DNA from: an uncultured Fidelibacterota bacterium
GTDB taxonomy: Bacteria > Marinisomatota > Marinisomatia > Marinisomatales > TCS55
Reading direction: 5' to 3'
Length of the DNA stretch: 25,917 nucleotides
Assembly (NCBI GenBank): GCA_913046805.1
Contig: CAJWTA010000008.1
Span: 1 to 25,917 of the forward strand
Position numbers and translations under genes: made by a program. This document shows positions 8,365 through 17,985 of the stretch, in pieces; position 1 is the first letter of the stretch, and each line of letters begins with the position of its first letter. The notes beneath the pieces were generated by a model. It made no database searches. It was not told the DNA's origin and worked only from the letters and a program-made list of their open reading frames with translations.

Positions 8365-10415
8365 TGGCGGATAATTTTATCACGAACGCATGCTTATTGA
8401 TTCTATTTTTACCTTTATGCGCTTTTCTAATTAATATTTTTTTTGGCAAGCGTTTACCGAGACAAGGTGATTGGATTTCAATAATCGCGATTGTTACTAC
8501 TTTAATACTTTCTTTAACTCTTTTCATAGGAATGCTTTCAAGTTGGAATTATAAATTTTCACATGAAATTTATTTTTCGTGGATTGATTTGGGAGCTTTT
8601 AAAATTGATCTCGGTTTTTGGGTCGACAATATTACCATCGTAATGTTATTGGTCGTTTCGCTTATTTCGACTATGACACATATTTTTTCACTCGAATATA
8701 TGAAAGGCGATATTCGCTACAATCGTTACTATGCCTACTTAGGTCTGTTTACATTTTCTATGAACGGAATTGTTCTGGCAAACAATTTGATGTCACTCTA
8801 TATATTTTGGGAGCTTGTTGGCGTCAGTTCTTATCTATTAATTGGTCATTGGTTTGAAAAGCACTCTGCTGCAGATGCTAGTAAAAAAGCCTTTTTAACT
8901 AACCGTGTTGGAGATATCGGTTTTTTCATTGGTATAATGCTAATGTTTACAGCTATTGGTTCTTTTAATTTTCAGGAGATATTTACGGGTGTTTCAAATG
9001 GCATGATCTCTGGATCCTTATTGACCTTTGCAGGCCTCGGGCTTTTTATGGGCGCTGTTGGTAAGTCCTCTCAATTTCCCCTCCATATCTGGTTGCCTGA
9101 TGCAATGGAGGGACCAACTCCTGTTTCAGCATTAATGCATGCTGCTACAATGGTCGCTGCTGGTGTATATCTCACGGTACGACTTTTTCCTGTATTTACC
9201 CCTGAAGCCCTTCTGATTATTGCATACATTGGTGGCTTCACAGCTATCTTTGCCGCAACAATTGCGATCACGCAAAATGATATAAAAAAAGTTTTAGCAT
9301 ATTCAACAGTTAGTCAGTTAGGATATATGATATTGGCTGTCGGTGTAGGCAATTATACAGCTGCATTTTTTCATCTTCTTACGCATGCTATGTTTAAAGC
9401 ATGTTTGTTTTATGGTTCAGGGTCTGTCATTCATGCAATGCATCATTCATTGCATGAGCTTCATGATCACGATACCGATCCTCAAGATATGAGAAATATG
9501 GGAGGCTTTAAGGATAAAATGCCAATTACAAGCCTAACTATGACCATTGCTACTCTAGCAATTGCCGGTGTTCCATTTTTCTCAGGCTTTTTATCAAAAG
9601 ATGCTATTTTGGCTGGAACAATATATTTTGTTGATCATCACCCTGAGCATTTGATTTTGGCTTTTTTTGGCTTTGGCGCTGCTGCAATCACTGCCTTTTA
9701 CATGTTTAGACTGATTTTTCTTACTTTCTATGGCACACCAAAAATGCCTAAAGTTTTTGAAGGAATTCATGAGTCTCCTAAGGTCATGACTTACCCATTG
9801 ATCGTTCTTGCAGCATTGAGCTTTTTTATTTTTTACACCCTCCCATATTTCAATCCATTTGCAGATTATGGTTGGTTTACGAAATTAATTAAAGCCACAA
9901 ACTCAGCAGTCCCCGGAAACCCAACGGCAAAAGAAATTTACGATGGAGTTCATCATGCTCACTATACAGCTATGGCTCTGTCTCTATTAGTTGCTTCATT
10001 CGGTATAGGGCTTTCTTTTTTAATGTATTTCAAAAATAAACTTTCTCCTGAAAATTGGGCAAAAAGATTCGGCGTACTTTACAAACTTTCAAATAATAAA
10101 TATTATTTTGACGAGAATTATAATAGGTTTTTGTATCAGCCATTTTTAAGGCTTTGTAACGCGGTTGCTTATGTAGATTGGGATTTATACGACAGATATT
10201 TTATAAATGGATTTGGATATATTACCAAATTATTATCAAAAATTACTGGCCGTCTTGATTATGAAGGACTGGATCAGACCTTAGTTGATGGTATTGGAAG
10301 AACTGCTAATAGTGCTGGTAAAAATTTAAAGACAGTTCAGACCGGTAGATTGCAAAACTACATGCTTTTTGCATTGATTGGCGTCATAATAATTTTGGTT
10401 TTTCAAATAACCTAG
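8361..10415 (+). CDS. nuoL: NADH-quinone oxidoreductase subunit L
   Basis: Largest antiporter-like membrane subunit of complex I (684 residues), with a C-terminal lateral helix that runs along the membrane arm. Proton-channel residues are in place: Glu151 in YIFWELVGVSSYLLIGHW and Lys235 in GKSSQFPLHIWLPDAMEGP. The histidine-rich segment HAMHHSLHELHDHD and the second-half motif PFFSGFLSKDAIL are typical. The region at about 500-540 is a hydrophilic stretch before the last helices, with the terminal helix at about 665-684. Two ATG codons in tandem open the gene; the first overlaps nuoK. A 21-base gap with AGAGGA precedes nuoM. Confidence 0.97.
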   Translation: MMADNFITNACLLILFLPLCAFLINIFFGKRLPRQGDWISIIAIVTTLILSLTLFIGMLSSWNYKFSHEIYFSWIDLGAFKIDLGFWVDNITIVMLLVVSLISTMTHIFSLEYMKGDIRYNRYYAYLGLFTFSMNGIVLANNLMSLYIFWELVGVSSYLLIGHWFEKHSAADASKKAFLTNRVGDIGFFIGIMLMFTAIGSFNFQEIFTGVSNGMISGSLLTFAGLGLFMGAVGKSSQFPLHIWLPDAMEGPTPVSALMHAATMVAAGVYLTVRLFPVFTPEALLIIAYIGGFTAIFAATIAITQNDIKKVLAYSTVSQLGYMILAVGVGNYTAAFFHLLTHAMFKACLFYGSGSVIHAMHHSLHELHDHDTDPQDMRNMGGFKDKMPITSLTMTIATLAIAGVPFFSGFLSKDAILAGTIYFVDHHPEHLILAFFGFGAAAITAFYMFRLIFLTFYGTPKMPKVFEGIHESPKVMTYPLIVLAALSFFIFYTLPYFNPFADYGWFTKLIKATNSAVPGNPTAKEIYDGVHHAHYTAMALSLLVASFGIGLSFLMYFKNKLSPENWAKRFGVLYKLSNNKYYFDENYNRFLYQPFLRLCNAVAYVDWDLYDRYFINGFGYITKLLSKITGRLDYEGLDQTLVDGIGRTANSAGKNLKTVQTGRLQNYMLFALIGVIIILVFQIT

Positions 10416-10436
10416 CGACTTTATAGAGGAAGAGAC

Positions 10437-11987
10437 ATGGATCATTTACTCAGTTGGATCATTTGGTTACCTATTGTTGGTATGGGTATTATAGCTTTTA
10501 TTCCAAGAGATAAGCCTTATCTTATAAAACAAACTGCAGCATTAGTATCTGGTATTCAGTTATTGCTAGCCATTTATTTGTGGAGTGTTTTTGATGCAAG
10601 CAATGGAAATTTGCAATTTATGGAGCGAGCAGAATGGATACCTTCGTTTAATATAACCTATATTTTGGGAGTCGATGGATTAAGTCTTCCTATGGTATTT
10701 CTTATGGCCCTAATAGGATTCATTGGGATTTTTGTTAGTTGGAATATTACCAACGCAGTTAAGGGTTATTTTTCACTATTTCTTCTTTTAAATACTGGAG
10801 TAATGGGTGTTTTTCTAGCGCTCGATTTCTTTCTGTTCTATATTTTCTGGGAGGTTATGTTGTTGCCAATGTACTTCCTAATTGGTATGTGGGGAGGACC
10901 TCAACGTGAATACGCTGCAATAAAATTCTTTATATACACTCTTGCAGGCTCTGTTTTAATGCTCATTGCAGTGTTGGCGCTTTATTTTACTTGTGGAAAT
11001 ACTTTTGATATGCTACTATTAATGGAGAGGGCACCAGTCGCTCTTGATGGAATGTTATGGTGGGGGATGAGTGCTATTAAGGTAATATGGGTCCTGCTCT
11101 TTATAGGTTTTGCAATAAAAGTACCAGTCTTCCCATTTCATACATGGCTACCTTTAGCTCATGTTGAGGCTCCAACAGCTATCTCAGTTATACTTGCTGG
11201 CGTACTGCTCAAGCTAGGGGTTTACGGTATGCTTAGGATCAATTACACAATGCTGCCGGATGGCGTCTTCTGGTTTGCTGGAGCACTCGCTGTTCTTGGT
11301 TTGATAAATGTCATTTGGGGGGCGATGTGCGCTCTTGCTCAGAAAGATCTAAAGAAGCTGGTAGCTTACTCATCTGTTAATCATATGGGCTACACTCTTC
11401 TTGGTATGGCTGCGATAATTGCCGCAGCGGAAATGAATGGATCAAACCTAATCAGTGCACAAGCTGGTGTAGGTGGCGCAGTATTTCAAATGTTTAACCA
11501 TGGTACAATCTCTGCAATGTTATTTATTTTAGTTGGTGTTATCTACGAAAGAGCACATCATAGAGATATTGAAGGTTTTGGAGGACTTGCTTCGCAAATG
11601 CCAGTCTATACGGCTTTTGTTGCTGTTGCTTTTTTCGCTGGATTAGGCTTGCCAGGTTTCAGTGGATTTGTAAGTGAAGCAATGATTTTTATTGGCGCTT
11701 TCCCCGTTTTTAGAACCGTTGTGATAATTTCTACTTTAGGTATACTATTGAACGCTGCTTATTTCCTTTGGGCATTCCAGAGAATGTTCTTTGGCCCTGC
11801 AAATGAAAAATATAATGAGATTCCAGAAATAAACAGAAGAGAGATCTTAACTTTGATACCTCTCGCTGTAATTACCTTGATTCTCGGTGTTTATCCCAGA
11901 CCGTTTTTAGATCTTGTCGCATCTACTTTAAACGTATTAATTGAATCTGTCGTCATGTATGGTGGCATTGCACAGGTTATGCAATAG
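10437..11987 (+). CDS. nuoM: NADH-quinone oxidoreductase subunit M
   Basis: Antiporter-like proton-pumping subunit of the complex I membrane arm, 516 residues and about 14 helices. Key residues are Glu139 in FYIFWEVMLLPMYFLIGMWG and Lys228 in AIKVPVFPFHTWLPLAHVEA. The second half carries LKKLVAYSSVNHMGYTLLG and LPGFSGFVSEAMIF, all typical of NuoM. The ATG has a strong ribosome binding site, AGAGGA at 10425-10430, six bases upstream. This is one of the few internal nuo genes not overlapping its upstream neighbour. nuoN follows after seven bases. Confidence 0.97.
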   Translation: MDHLLSWIIWLPIVGMGIIAFIPRDKPYLIKQTAALVSGIQLLLAIYLWSVFDASNGNLQFMERAEWIPSFNITYILGVDGLSLPMVFLMALIGFIGIFVSWNITNAVKGYFSLFLLLNTGVMGVFLALDFFLFYIFWEVMLLPMYFLIGMWGGPQREYAAIKFFIYTLAGSVLMLIAVLALYFTCGNTFDMLLLMERAPVALDGMLWWGMSAIKVIWVLLFIGFAIKVPVFPFHTWLPLAHVEAPTAISVILAGVLLKLGVYGMLRINYTMLPDGVFWFAGALAVLGLINVIWGAMCALAQKDLKKLVAYSSVNHMGYTLLGMAAIIAAAEMNGSNLISAQAGVGGAVFQMFNHGTISAMLFILVGVIYERAHHRDIEGFGGLASQMPVYTAFVAVAFFAGLGLPGFSGFVSEAMIFIGAFPVFRTVVIISTLGILLNAAYFLWAFQRMFFGPANEKYNEIPEINRREILTLIPLAVITLILGVYPRPFLDLVASTLNVLIESVVMYGGIAQVMQ

Positions 11988-11994
11988 GCTATAG

Positions 11995-13485
11995 ATGAAT
12001 AATTTAAACAGTTTAGCTTTCTTTTGGCCAGAATTGCTATTAAGCGTAACTATACTTACAGCAATAATGGCTGATCTGTTTTACTCTAGAAAAGATTCAT
12101 TCAAAGTAGCGTTTTGGTCACTTGGAGGCATGTTTTTAACATATATTGCAATTAGAATTCAAGATGTTGAGCCCACGAGTCTATTTATGAATACAGTTGC
12201 TCACGATCCTTTTTCACAATTCTTTAAAATTTTAATTCTTATTTCCACCGCTGTAGTAATGTTGATGAGTCTCGTTTCAGGAGAGTTAAAGAAATATAGA
12301 ATAGGAGAATATTTCAGCATCATGACAATTATGACATTTGGTTTATTCCTAATGTCATCATCCATTGATGTGCTGATGGTATATCTATCTATTGAAATTG
12401 TTTCAATCATGTCCTTCTTTCTCGCAGGTTATTTAAAAAGAAATTCATTAAGTAACGAGGCTTCACTCAAATATGTAATTTATGGAGCTTTTTCATCCGG
12501 CATTATGCTTTATGGTTTAAGCATACTTTTTGGACTTACTGGTTCCACCAATTTTTTCGATATGCAAAAAGCGATTTCTATGCTCGGTTCTGAATCTAAT
12601 CTAGCCTTAGTACTTTCCACTGTTTTTATACTGGTGGGTTTTGGGTACAAAATATCTGCAGTTCCTTTTCATTTTTGGACTCCAGATGTCTATGAGGGTT
12701 CTCCTTCAACAATAACAGCCTATCTTTCAATAGCGCCAAAAGCAGCTGGTTTTGCTCTTATGTTACGTTTTTTTAATCAAGTTTTTGGGAGTGTTCCCGA
12801 TGGTGTTTCAACTTCTTGGGTTGCGATTAATGACTTACCTTGGCCAGAATTAATTGCTGTATTGTCTGCAGCTACTATGACAGTTGGCAACTTAGTTGCA
12901 ATACAGCAAAACAATGTTAAAAGAATGTTGGCATATTCAAGCATTGCCCATGCAGGCTACATGATGATGGCTTTACCGTTAATGTCAAACTCATCCATTG
13001 AAGGCATAATGATGTATTTGATTATGTATTTATTCATGAATTTAGGCGCATTCTTTGTGGTTATATATGTTAATGACCAAGTTGGCGGTGAAGAGTTTAG
13101 CAGCTTTGATGGATTAGGTTGGAAGATGCCCTATGTAGCTATTCCAATGACACTTTTCATGGTTGCTCTTACTGGCTTACCTCCAACCGCTGGTTTCATT
13201 GGAAAATTTTATATTTTCGCAGCAGTAATTGAAACTGGATCTCGATTTTATTGGTTAGCGTTTGTTGGCGTAATTAATAGTGTTATCTCTCTGTACTATT
13301 ACATAAGAGTTGTTAAGCATATGTACTTATCTGGTGAGCGCAGTGATGAATTTATCAACCCATCTTCGAAACTTGTTTTAGGTATTCTGTTGGTGTTAGC
13401 TGTTCCAAGTTTTGTGTTTGGATGGTATTTTAGCCCAATTGCAGATTGGGTTTCTAGATCGACTATCATGTTTCAAGGAATGTGA
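11995..13485 (+). CDS. nuoN: NADH-quinone oxidoreductase subunit N
   Basis: Third antiporter-like subunit of complex I, next to NuoK. The 496 residues form about 14 helices with Glu134 in YLSIEIVSIMSFFLAGYLKR and Lys219 in GYKISAVPFHFWTPDVYEG. The later NVKRMLAYSSIAHAGYMMM and LTGLPPTAGFIGKFYIF are also seen. It is the last nuo gene. No hairpin with a T-run follows it; instead the nqrA start lies 24 bases after its stop, which argues for read-through into the nqr genes. Confidence 0.97.
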   Translation: MNNLNSLAFFWPELLLSVTILTAIMADLFYSRKDSFKVAFWSLGGMFLTYIAIRIQDVEPTSLFMNTVAHDPFSQFFKILILISTAVVMLMSLVSGELKKYRIGEYFSIMTIMTFGLFLMSSSIDVLMVYLSIEIVSIMSFFLAGYLKRNSLSNEASLKYVIYGAFSSGIMLYGLSILFGLTGSTNFFDMQKAISMLGSESNLALVLSTVFILVGFGYKISAVPFHFWTPDVYEGSPSTITAYLSIAPKAAGFALMLRFFNQVFGSVPDGVSTSWVAINDLPWPELIAVLSAATMTVGNLVAIQQNNVKRMLAYSSIAHAGYMMMALPLMSNSSIEGIMMYLIMYLFMNLGAFFVVIYVNDQVGGEEFSSFDGLGWKMPYVAIPMTLFMVALTGLPPTAGFIGKFYIFAAVIETGSRFYWLAFVGVINSVISLYYYIRVVKHMYLSGERSDEFINPSSKLVLGILLVLAVPSFVFGWYFSPIADWVSRSTIMFQGM

Positions 13486-13495
13486 GAAAAAAATT

Positions 13496-13501
13496 AGGGG
13501 A
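13496..13501 (+). promoter_or_regulatory. Ribosome binding site fixing the TTG start of nqrA
   Basis: AGGGGA ends eight bases before the TTG at 13510. No in-frame ATG occurs near the expected N-terminus, so this purine-rich site supports the TTG as the start of nqrA. It occupies much of the 24-base gap between nuoN and nqrA, leaving little space for a promoter or terminator. Confidence 0.6.
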
Positions 13502-13509
13502 ATAAATAA

Positions 13510-14862
13510 TTGGCTGATATAAATATAGTAAAAGGTCATGATATTAAGATTTCTGGGAAACCAAGAAATGAGCTAATTAGTGGAGATAGACCAAAAAGTG
13601 TTGCTATAAAACCTTATCAGTTTCGAGGTATAAAGCCAAAGCTTCTTATTAAAGAAGGTGATTCGGTAAAGATCGGTACACCCATCTTTAAGTGCAAGAC
13701 AAACGATCAAATTATTTTTCCATCGCCAGCTTGTGGTAAAATAAAAGAAGTGCGATACGGAGAGAGAAGGCGTATTGAGAGAATTGAGATTGAGATCTCT
13801 GGCGAGGAGGTTTATGAAAAAAATGACTCGTTCAGATTGAAAGAGATTGAAGAACTCAGCGCTGAACAGGTGATGTCGAAACTTACTACTGGGTGCCTTG
13901 TGCCATTTATTCGCCAAAGACCTTTTAATAAAATTGCTGACCCTACAAATCCTCCAAGGGACATTTTTATTTCTGGATGGAACACCGCTCCCTTATCTGT
14001 AAATCTCGACCTCGCATTAAGAGGTCGTAGATCGCAGTTCCAAGCAGGTGTCTCAATTTTAAATAAGATAACCAAGGGCAATGTGCATTTATCTTATTAC
14101 GAAGATTCAGTTTCAGAGACATTAATTGGTCTTGATAATGTTGTTGGTCATACCATTCGAGGTCCACATCCAGCTGGGAATGTCGGTATCCATATCCATC
14201 ATATTGCGCCATTAAGTTCTAACGATCATGTTTGGGTTATTAATGCTCAAGATGTTGCTAGAATAGGGAACTTCTTTTTAACAGGTGAGCTAGACGTTTC
14301 GCTAATCATTACCTTAGGAGGTCCGAGTGTGTTGAATCCTATTCATATGAAATCTCGATTGGGTGCACCCGTTTCTCTTTGTTTAGAGGATAATATAAAG
14401 GACGGAGATCACAGAATTATTTCTGGCGATGTCTTGACCGGTGATAAAATAGATGTTGATGATTTTTTAGGTTTTTATGACTCTTCAGTAGCTGTTCTTC
14501 CAGAGGGCGGAGAAAGAGAGTTCATTGGTATGCTAAGACCTGGGACCGCGATGTCTAGGTATAGTTTGACCAATGCTTTTTTAGGAACTTTAAAGGGGGG
14601 ATATGATTTTAATACTTTAAAAAATGGGAGTGAAAGATATATGGTACCTATAAATTCATGGGAAGAAGTTTTACCTATGGACATTTTGCCAAATCCTCTT
14701 TATAGAGCTATCCTTGCAGAGGACGTTGAGGAGATGGAGCAACTTGGTATTTACGAATGCGAAGAAGAGGACTTTGCACTTTGTAGTTTTGCTTGTCCAA
14801 GTAAAATTGATTTAGGTAAAACAATAAGAGATGGCCTTAATCTCATGGAGCGTGAAGCTTAA
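13510..14862 (+). CDS. nqrA: Na+-translocating NADH-quinone reductase subunit A (TTG start)
   Basis: Cytoplasm-facing subunit of Na+-NQR, implicated in ubiquinone binding. At 450 residues it matches the Vibrio-type family length. It opens with DINIVKGHDIKISGKP, like other NqrA N-termini, and has the biotinyl/lipoyl-like strand KPKLLIKEGDSVKIGTPIFK. It ends with CSFACPSKIDLGKTIRDGL, corresponding to the conserved C-terminal CPxK segment. Translation must begin at TTG because no suitable ATG exists; AGGGGA precedes it. It abuts nqrB with no intervening bases. The weak start codon may tune expression relative to the upstream nuo genes. Confidence 0.96.
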   Translation: MADINIVKGHDIKISGKPRNELISGDRPKSVAIKPYQFRGIKPKLLIKEGDSVKIGTPIFKCKTNDQIIFPSPACGKIKEVRYGERRRIERIEIEISGEEVYEKNDSFRLKEIEELSAEQVMSKLTTGCLVPFIRQRPFNKIADPTNPPRDIFISGWNTAPLSVNLDLALRGRRSQFQAGVSILNKITKGNVHLSYYEDSVSETLIGLDNVVGHTIRGPHPAGNVGIHIHHIAPLSSNDHVWVINAQDVARIGNFFLTGELDVSLIITLGGPSVLNPIHMKSRLGAPVSLCLEDNIKDGDHRIISGDVLTGDKIDVDDFLGFYDSSVAVLPEGGEREFIGMLRPGTAMSRYSLTNAFLGTLKGGYDFNTLKNGSERYMVPINSWEEVLPMDILPNPLYRAILAEDVEEMEQLGIYECEEEDFALCSFACPSKIDLGKTIRDGLNLMEREA

Positions 14863-16041
14863 ATGTTAAAGTTTCTTCAAAATATTCTAGACAAATCAAA
14901 ACCCCATTTTGAAAAAGGGGGTAAATTTGAAAGCTTGTATCCTGTTTTCGAAGCTACTGATACAATTTTGTTTTCAACAAATGAGGTAACAGAGTCTGGT
15001 CCTCATATTCGAGACAGTATTGATACAAAGCGAATAATGATTCTTGTAGTTATCTCGCTAATTCCTTTGTATATCTTTGGTGCTGCGAATGTTGGATATC
15101 AAAATGCTGTAGCTTTTGAGCTGGAGAGATCAACATGGCAAAATTTTTGGGTTGGTTTTGGAAAGATCATTCCAATAATCGCTGTAACATTTGCTTCGGG
15201 TGCGTTTTGGGAGCTGCTCTTTGCTATTGTTAGGAAACATCCTGTTAGTGAGGGATTTCTTGTAACGTGCGCTTTGATTCCTTTGACAATGCCTCCCGGT
15301 ATTCCATTATGGCAAATTGCTATCGCAACTTCATTTGGTATTGTGATCGGGAAGGAGATTTTTGGTGGTGTAGGCATGAACATCTTTAATCCTGCGCTTA
15401 TGGCTCGAGTATTTATCTTTTTCACTTACCCAACTAAAATTTCTGGTGACAAAGTATGGATTGCTGGTCCGGATGGTTACTCAGGAGCCACTGCTTTGGC
15501 TGTTCCTGCTAGCGAACAAGGCCAGAATGCTGTTTCTTTACTTCAGAATGTTGGTCAGTTTGATTTTTCATGGTGGAATCTTTTTTGGGGTTGGGTACCC
15601 GGATCCATTGGAGAAACTAGTAAGATACTTATTTTACTAAGCGCATTTTTCTTGATGTACGTCAAGATAATCAATTTTCGCGTTGTTTTTGGATCCGTCA
15701 TTGGACTAGTCGCTACCGCCATTTTAACAAATTTGTTTTCCCCATTATCCACAAATACAATGTTTTCCATTCCACCCCATTTTCACTTGGTAATGGGTAG
15801 TTTTTTATTTGGAACTATTTTTATGGCTACAGAACCGGTAACTGGGTGTCATACCAATCAAGGTAGATGGATTTACGGTATCATTTTTGGTTCATTGACG
15901 GTTATCATTAGATCAATAAATCCAGCGTACCCTGAGGGTGTCATGTTATCTATTTTATTTGTAAACGCTTTTGCTGCACTTATAGATTGGTTCGTCGTTC
16001 AGTCAAACATTAAAAGAAGGGCTGCGCGCCATGCACAGTAA
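14863..16041 (+). CDS. nqrB: Na+-translocating NADH-quinone reductase subunit B
   Basis: Membrane subunit of Na+-NQR that carries covalent FMN, non-covalent riboflavin and a quinone site, and forms part of the Na+ path. The 392-residue protein has about ten helices. Thr210 in DGYSGATALA (codon 15490-15492) is the predicted FMN attachment site used by ApbE. Other family segments are PPGIPLWQIAIATSFGIVIG, GKEIFGGVGMNIFNPALMAR and MATEPVTGCHTNQGRWIYGI. The last codons overlap the nqrC start by 11 bases. Confidence 0.97.
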   Translation: MLKFLQNILDKSKPHFEKGGKFESLYPVFEATDTILFSTNEVTESGPHIRDSIDTKRIMILVVISLIPLYIFGAANVGYQNAVAFELERSTWQNFWVGFGKIIPIIAVTFASGAFWELLFAIVRKHPVSEGFLVTCALIPLTMPPGIPLWQIAIATSFGIVIGKEIFGGVGMNIFNPALMARVFIFFTYPTKISGDKVWIAGPDGYSGATALAVPASEQGQNAVSLLQNVGQFDFSWWNLFWGWVPGSIGETSKILILLSAFFLMYVKIINFRVVFGSVIGLVATAILTNLFSPLSTNTMFSIPPHFHLVMGSFLFGTIFMATEPVTGCHTNQGRWIYGIIFGSLTVIIRSINPAYPEGVMLSILFVNAFAALIDWFVVQSNIKRRAARHAQ

Positions 16042-16747
16042 TAAGTATACGATAATTTTTACTATGCTGATAACTATGGTTTTAGCATTTGTTTTATCTT
16101 CTGTGTACTCTTCATTGGAAGAGCAAACAGAAAGGAACGTACGAGCAGATATTAAGAAAAATATACTTAGCTCACTTGGTTTTGTTCCTAGCGAGGATAT
16201 GCCATGGACTACAGAAAACGTTGAAACAATCTTTACTAGTTCAATAACATCTTTTGTCATTGATAAAAATGGAGATATTGTCGATGGAATGATTCCTGAA
16301 GATATAGATCCCAAGGTAGACAAGAATGTTTTTCCTTTATATAAAAAAATGACTGATGGTAAGGTTGATGGCTTTGCTATCCCTATTTCAGGAAAAGGGC
16401 TTTGGGGAACAATGTATGGATATTTTGCTATAGAACCTGATGGTGCTACTGCCAAGGGTATTACTTTTTATAAGCACGTTGAAACCCCTGGACTGGGAGC
16501 AGAAGTTGACAAGCCGTGGTTTCAGCAGAATTATAAAGGGAAAAAGTTTGTTGATGAGAACGGTGTCTTGATTGGAATTCAAACGGTAAAAGGTAAAGTT
16601 GATGAATCTTCAGAAGAGGCATACCATCAAGTTGATGGAATCTCAGGCGCAACCATCACTTCGCGGGGTTTAAATAAATTCCTTCTCAAAGATTTAGAGG
16701 CCTACAACCCATATCTTGAGCGCATTAGAAAGGATTATAATAGCTAA
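16031..16747 (+). CDS. nqrC: Na+-translocating NADH-quinone reductase subunit C
   Basis: Na+-NQR subunit with one N-terminal helix (about residues 6-25) and an FMN-binding domain that carries a second covalent FMN. Thr208 in [14 protein letters not shown] is the predicted flavinylation site. The segment [18 protein letters not shown] and the [12 protein letters not shown] loop are standard for NqrC. Length, 238 residues, is slightly short of the Vibrio protein as I recall it. The ATG overlaps nqrB by 11 bases and its stop overlaps nqrD by one base (TAATG). Confidence 0.96.
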   Translation: MHSNKYTIIFTMLITMVLAFVLSSVYSSLEEQTERNVRADIKKNILSSLGFVPSEDMPWTTENVETIFTSSITSFVIDKNGDIVDGMIPEDIDPKVDKNVFPLYKKMTDGKVDGFAIPISGKGLWGTMYGYFAIEPDGATAKGITFYKHVETPGLGAEVDKPWFQQNYKGKKFVDENGVLIGIQTVKGKVDESSEEAYHQVDGISGATITSRGLNKFLLKDLEAYNPYLERIRKDYNS

Positions 16748-17373
16748 TGGCATTGTTAAGTAAATCTTCAAAGGCAGCTGTATCTGATCCTTTAATGAGC
16801 AATAATCCTATAAGTTTGCAGGTTCTTGGAATTTGTTCAGCACTAGCGGTTACTACTAAGTTAGACATTGCTTTTGTTATGACTTTGGCCGTGATTGCTG
16901 TATTGTGTATCTCGAACACTGTTATTTCACTTTTAAGGAACATGATACCTTCAAAAGTGAGGATTATTGTACAGTTATCGGTAATAGCCTCAATGGTTAT
17001 TTTAACGGATCTAATACTGCAAGCCTACATGTACGACATTAGCAAACAATTAACCGTTTTTGTTTCACTGATAATTACAAATTGCATTATCATGGGCAGA
17101 GCTGAGGCATTTGCAATGCAGAATGGTCCTTGGAGATCGTTTCTTGATGGCTTGGGTAACGGTTTAGGTTATGGAATTATTCTTATTGCTGTTGCTTTTT
17201 TTAGAGAGCTTTTAGGTAGTGGAACTATTTATGGTTTCAAAGTGATTCCTGATGCTATGTATGCCGCGGGGTATGAAAATATGGGCTTGATGGTTCTTAG
17301 TCCAGGAGCATTTATCATTCTTGGTTTAATTGTATGGGCTCAAAGAATTTTAGGAAATGTTGAAGAGGAATAG
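16747..17373 (+). CDS. nqrD: Na+-translocating NADH-quinone reductase subunit D
   Basis: Integral membrane subunit of Na+-NQR, homologous to RnfE. With NqrE it holds an intramembrane iron or iron-sulfur centre through two cysteines from each subunit. Here these are Cys30 in [12 protein letters not shown] and Cys113 in [11 protein letters not shown]. The 208 residues make about six helices in an inverted-repeat fold, with [17 protein letters not shown] typical of the family. It begins one base inside nqrC and is followed by nqrE after three bases. Confidence 0.96.
   Translation: MALLSKSSKAAVSDPLMSNNPISLQVLGICSALAVTTKLDIAFVMTLAVIAVLCISNTVISLLRNMIPSKVRIIVQLSVIASMVILTDLILQAYMYDISKQLTVFVSLIITNCIIMGRAEAFAMQNGPWRSFLDGLGNGLGYGIILIAVAFFRELLGSGTIYGFKVIPDAMYAAGYENMGLMVLSPGAFIILGLIVWAQRILGNVEEE
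17364..17369 (+). promoter_or_regulatory. Ribosome binding site fixing the TTG start of nqrE
   Basis: AGAGGA, within the last codons of nqrD, ends seven bases before the TTG at 17377. The first in-frame ATG downstream (Met25) would remove most of the first helix just before a key cysteine, so the TTG is supported. Confidence 0.6.
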
Positions 17374-17376
17374 ACA

Positions 17377-17985
17377 TTGGAACATTATTTAAGTTTAATT
17401 ACAAAAGCAGTATTCATTGAAAATATATTATTAGCGTATTTTTTAGGAATGTGCTCGTTTTTAGCCGTTTCAAAAAAAGTTGATGCATCTATAGGTCTAG
17501 GTTTTGCTGTAATCTTTGTTCTAACAATTACAGCTCCAGTAAATTGGTTTTTATATGGATTCCTCTTAGGTGACGGCGCACTTTCGTGGCTTGGCTTTCC
17601 AGATGTCAATTTAAGTTTTTTGAAGCCAATAGTTTTCATTGCTGTGATCGCAGCAATGGTTCAACTCGTCGAAATGATCATTGACAATTTTTCACCATCA
17701 CTTTATCAAAGTTTGGGAATTTTTCTTCCATTGATTGCTGTGAATTGTTCTATATTGGGTGGATCTTTATTTCTTGTTGAGCGTAACTATACATTAATGG
17801 AGTCTGTGGTATTTGGTTTTGGCTCGGGACTGGGCTGGTTTTTAGCAATAGTCGCTATGGCGTCTATTCGATATCGGTTACGCTATTCAAATGTTCCGGC
17901 TAAATTAAGAGGCGTTGGTATTACAATGCTTTTAACAGGTTTAATTTCTATTGCATTTATGTCATTCGGGGGTATTCAATTATGA
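17377..17985 (+). CDS. nqrE: Na+-translocating NADH-quinone reductase subunit E (TTG start)
   Basis: Membrane subunit of Na+-NQR, homologous to RnfA and NqrD, completing the four-cysteine iron centre with NqrD. Cys26 in [14 protein letters not shown] and Cys124 in [15 protein letters not shown] are the expected ligands. The 202-residue length and the six-helix pattern match the family. Translation starts at TTG with a good AGAGGA upstream. Its stop overlaps the nqrF start by four bases (ATGA). Confidence 0.96.
   Translation: MEHYLSLITKAVFIENILLAYFLGMCSFLAVSKKVDASIGLGFAVIFVLTITAPVNWFLYGFLLGDGALSWLGFPDVNLSFLKPIVFIAVIAAMVQLVEMIIDNFSPSLYQSLGIFLPLIAVNCSILGGSLFLVERNYTLMESVVFGFGSGLGWFLAIVAMASIRYRLRYSNVPAKLRGVGITMLLTGLISIAFMSFGGIQL

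Noticed and set aside
8361..13485. Mrp-type Na+/H+ antiporter genes instead of nuoL/M/N
   Set aside because: Order, lengths and neighbours (nuoJ, nuoK upstream) match complex I, and the other Mrp subunits are missing.
13486..13509. Possible terminator or promoter between nuoN and nqrA
   Set aside because: There is no inverted repeat and no -35/-10 pair in the 24 bases; a purine-rich ribosome binding site takes up part of it.
13573..14212. Three overlapping minus-strand frames opposite nqrA
   Set aside because: They overlap each other in different frames and lie within nqrA; no family features or start signals were seen.
16003..16455. Minus-strand open frame of 150 codons opposite nqrC
   Set aside because: It is wholly antisense to nqrB/nqrC, whose motifs are unambiguous, and its translation shows low-complexity Ser/Ile runs typical of a shadow frame.
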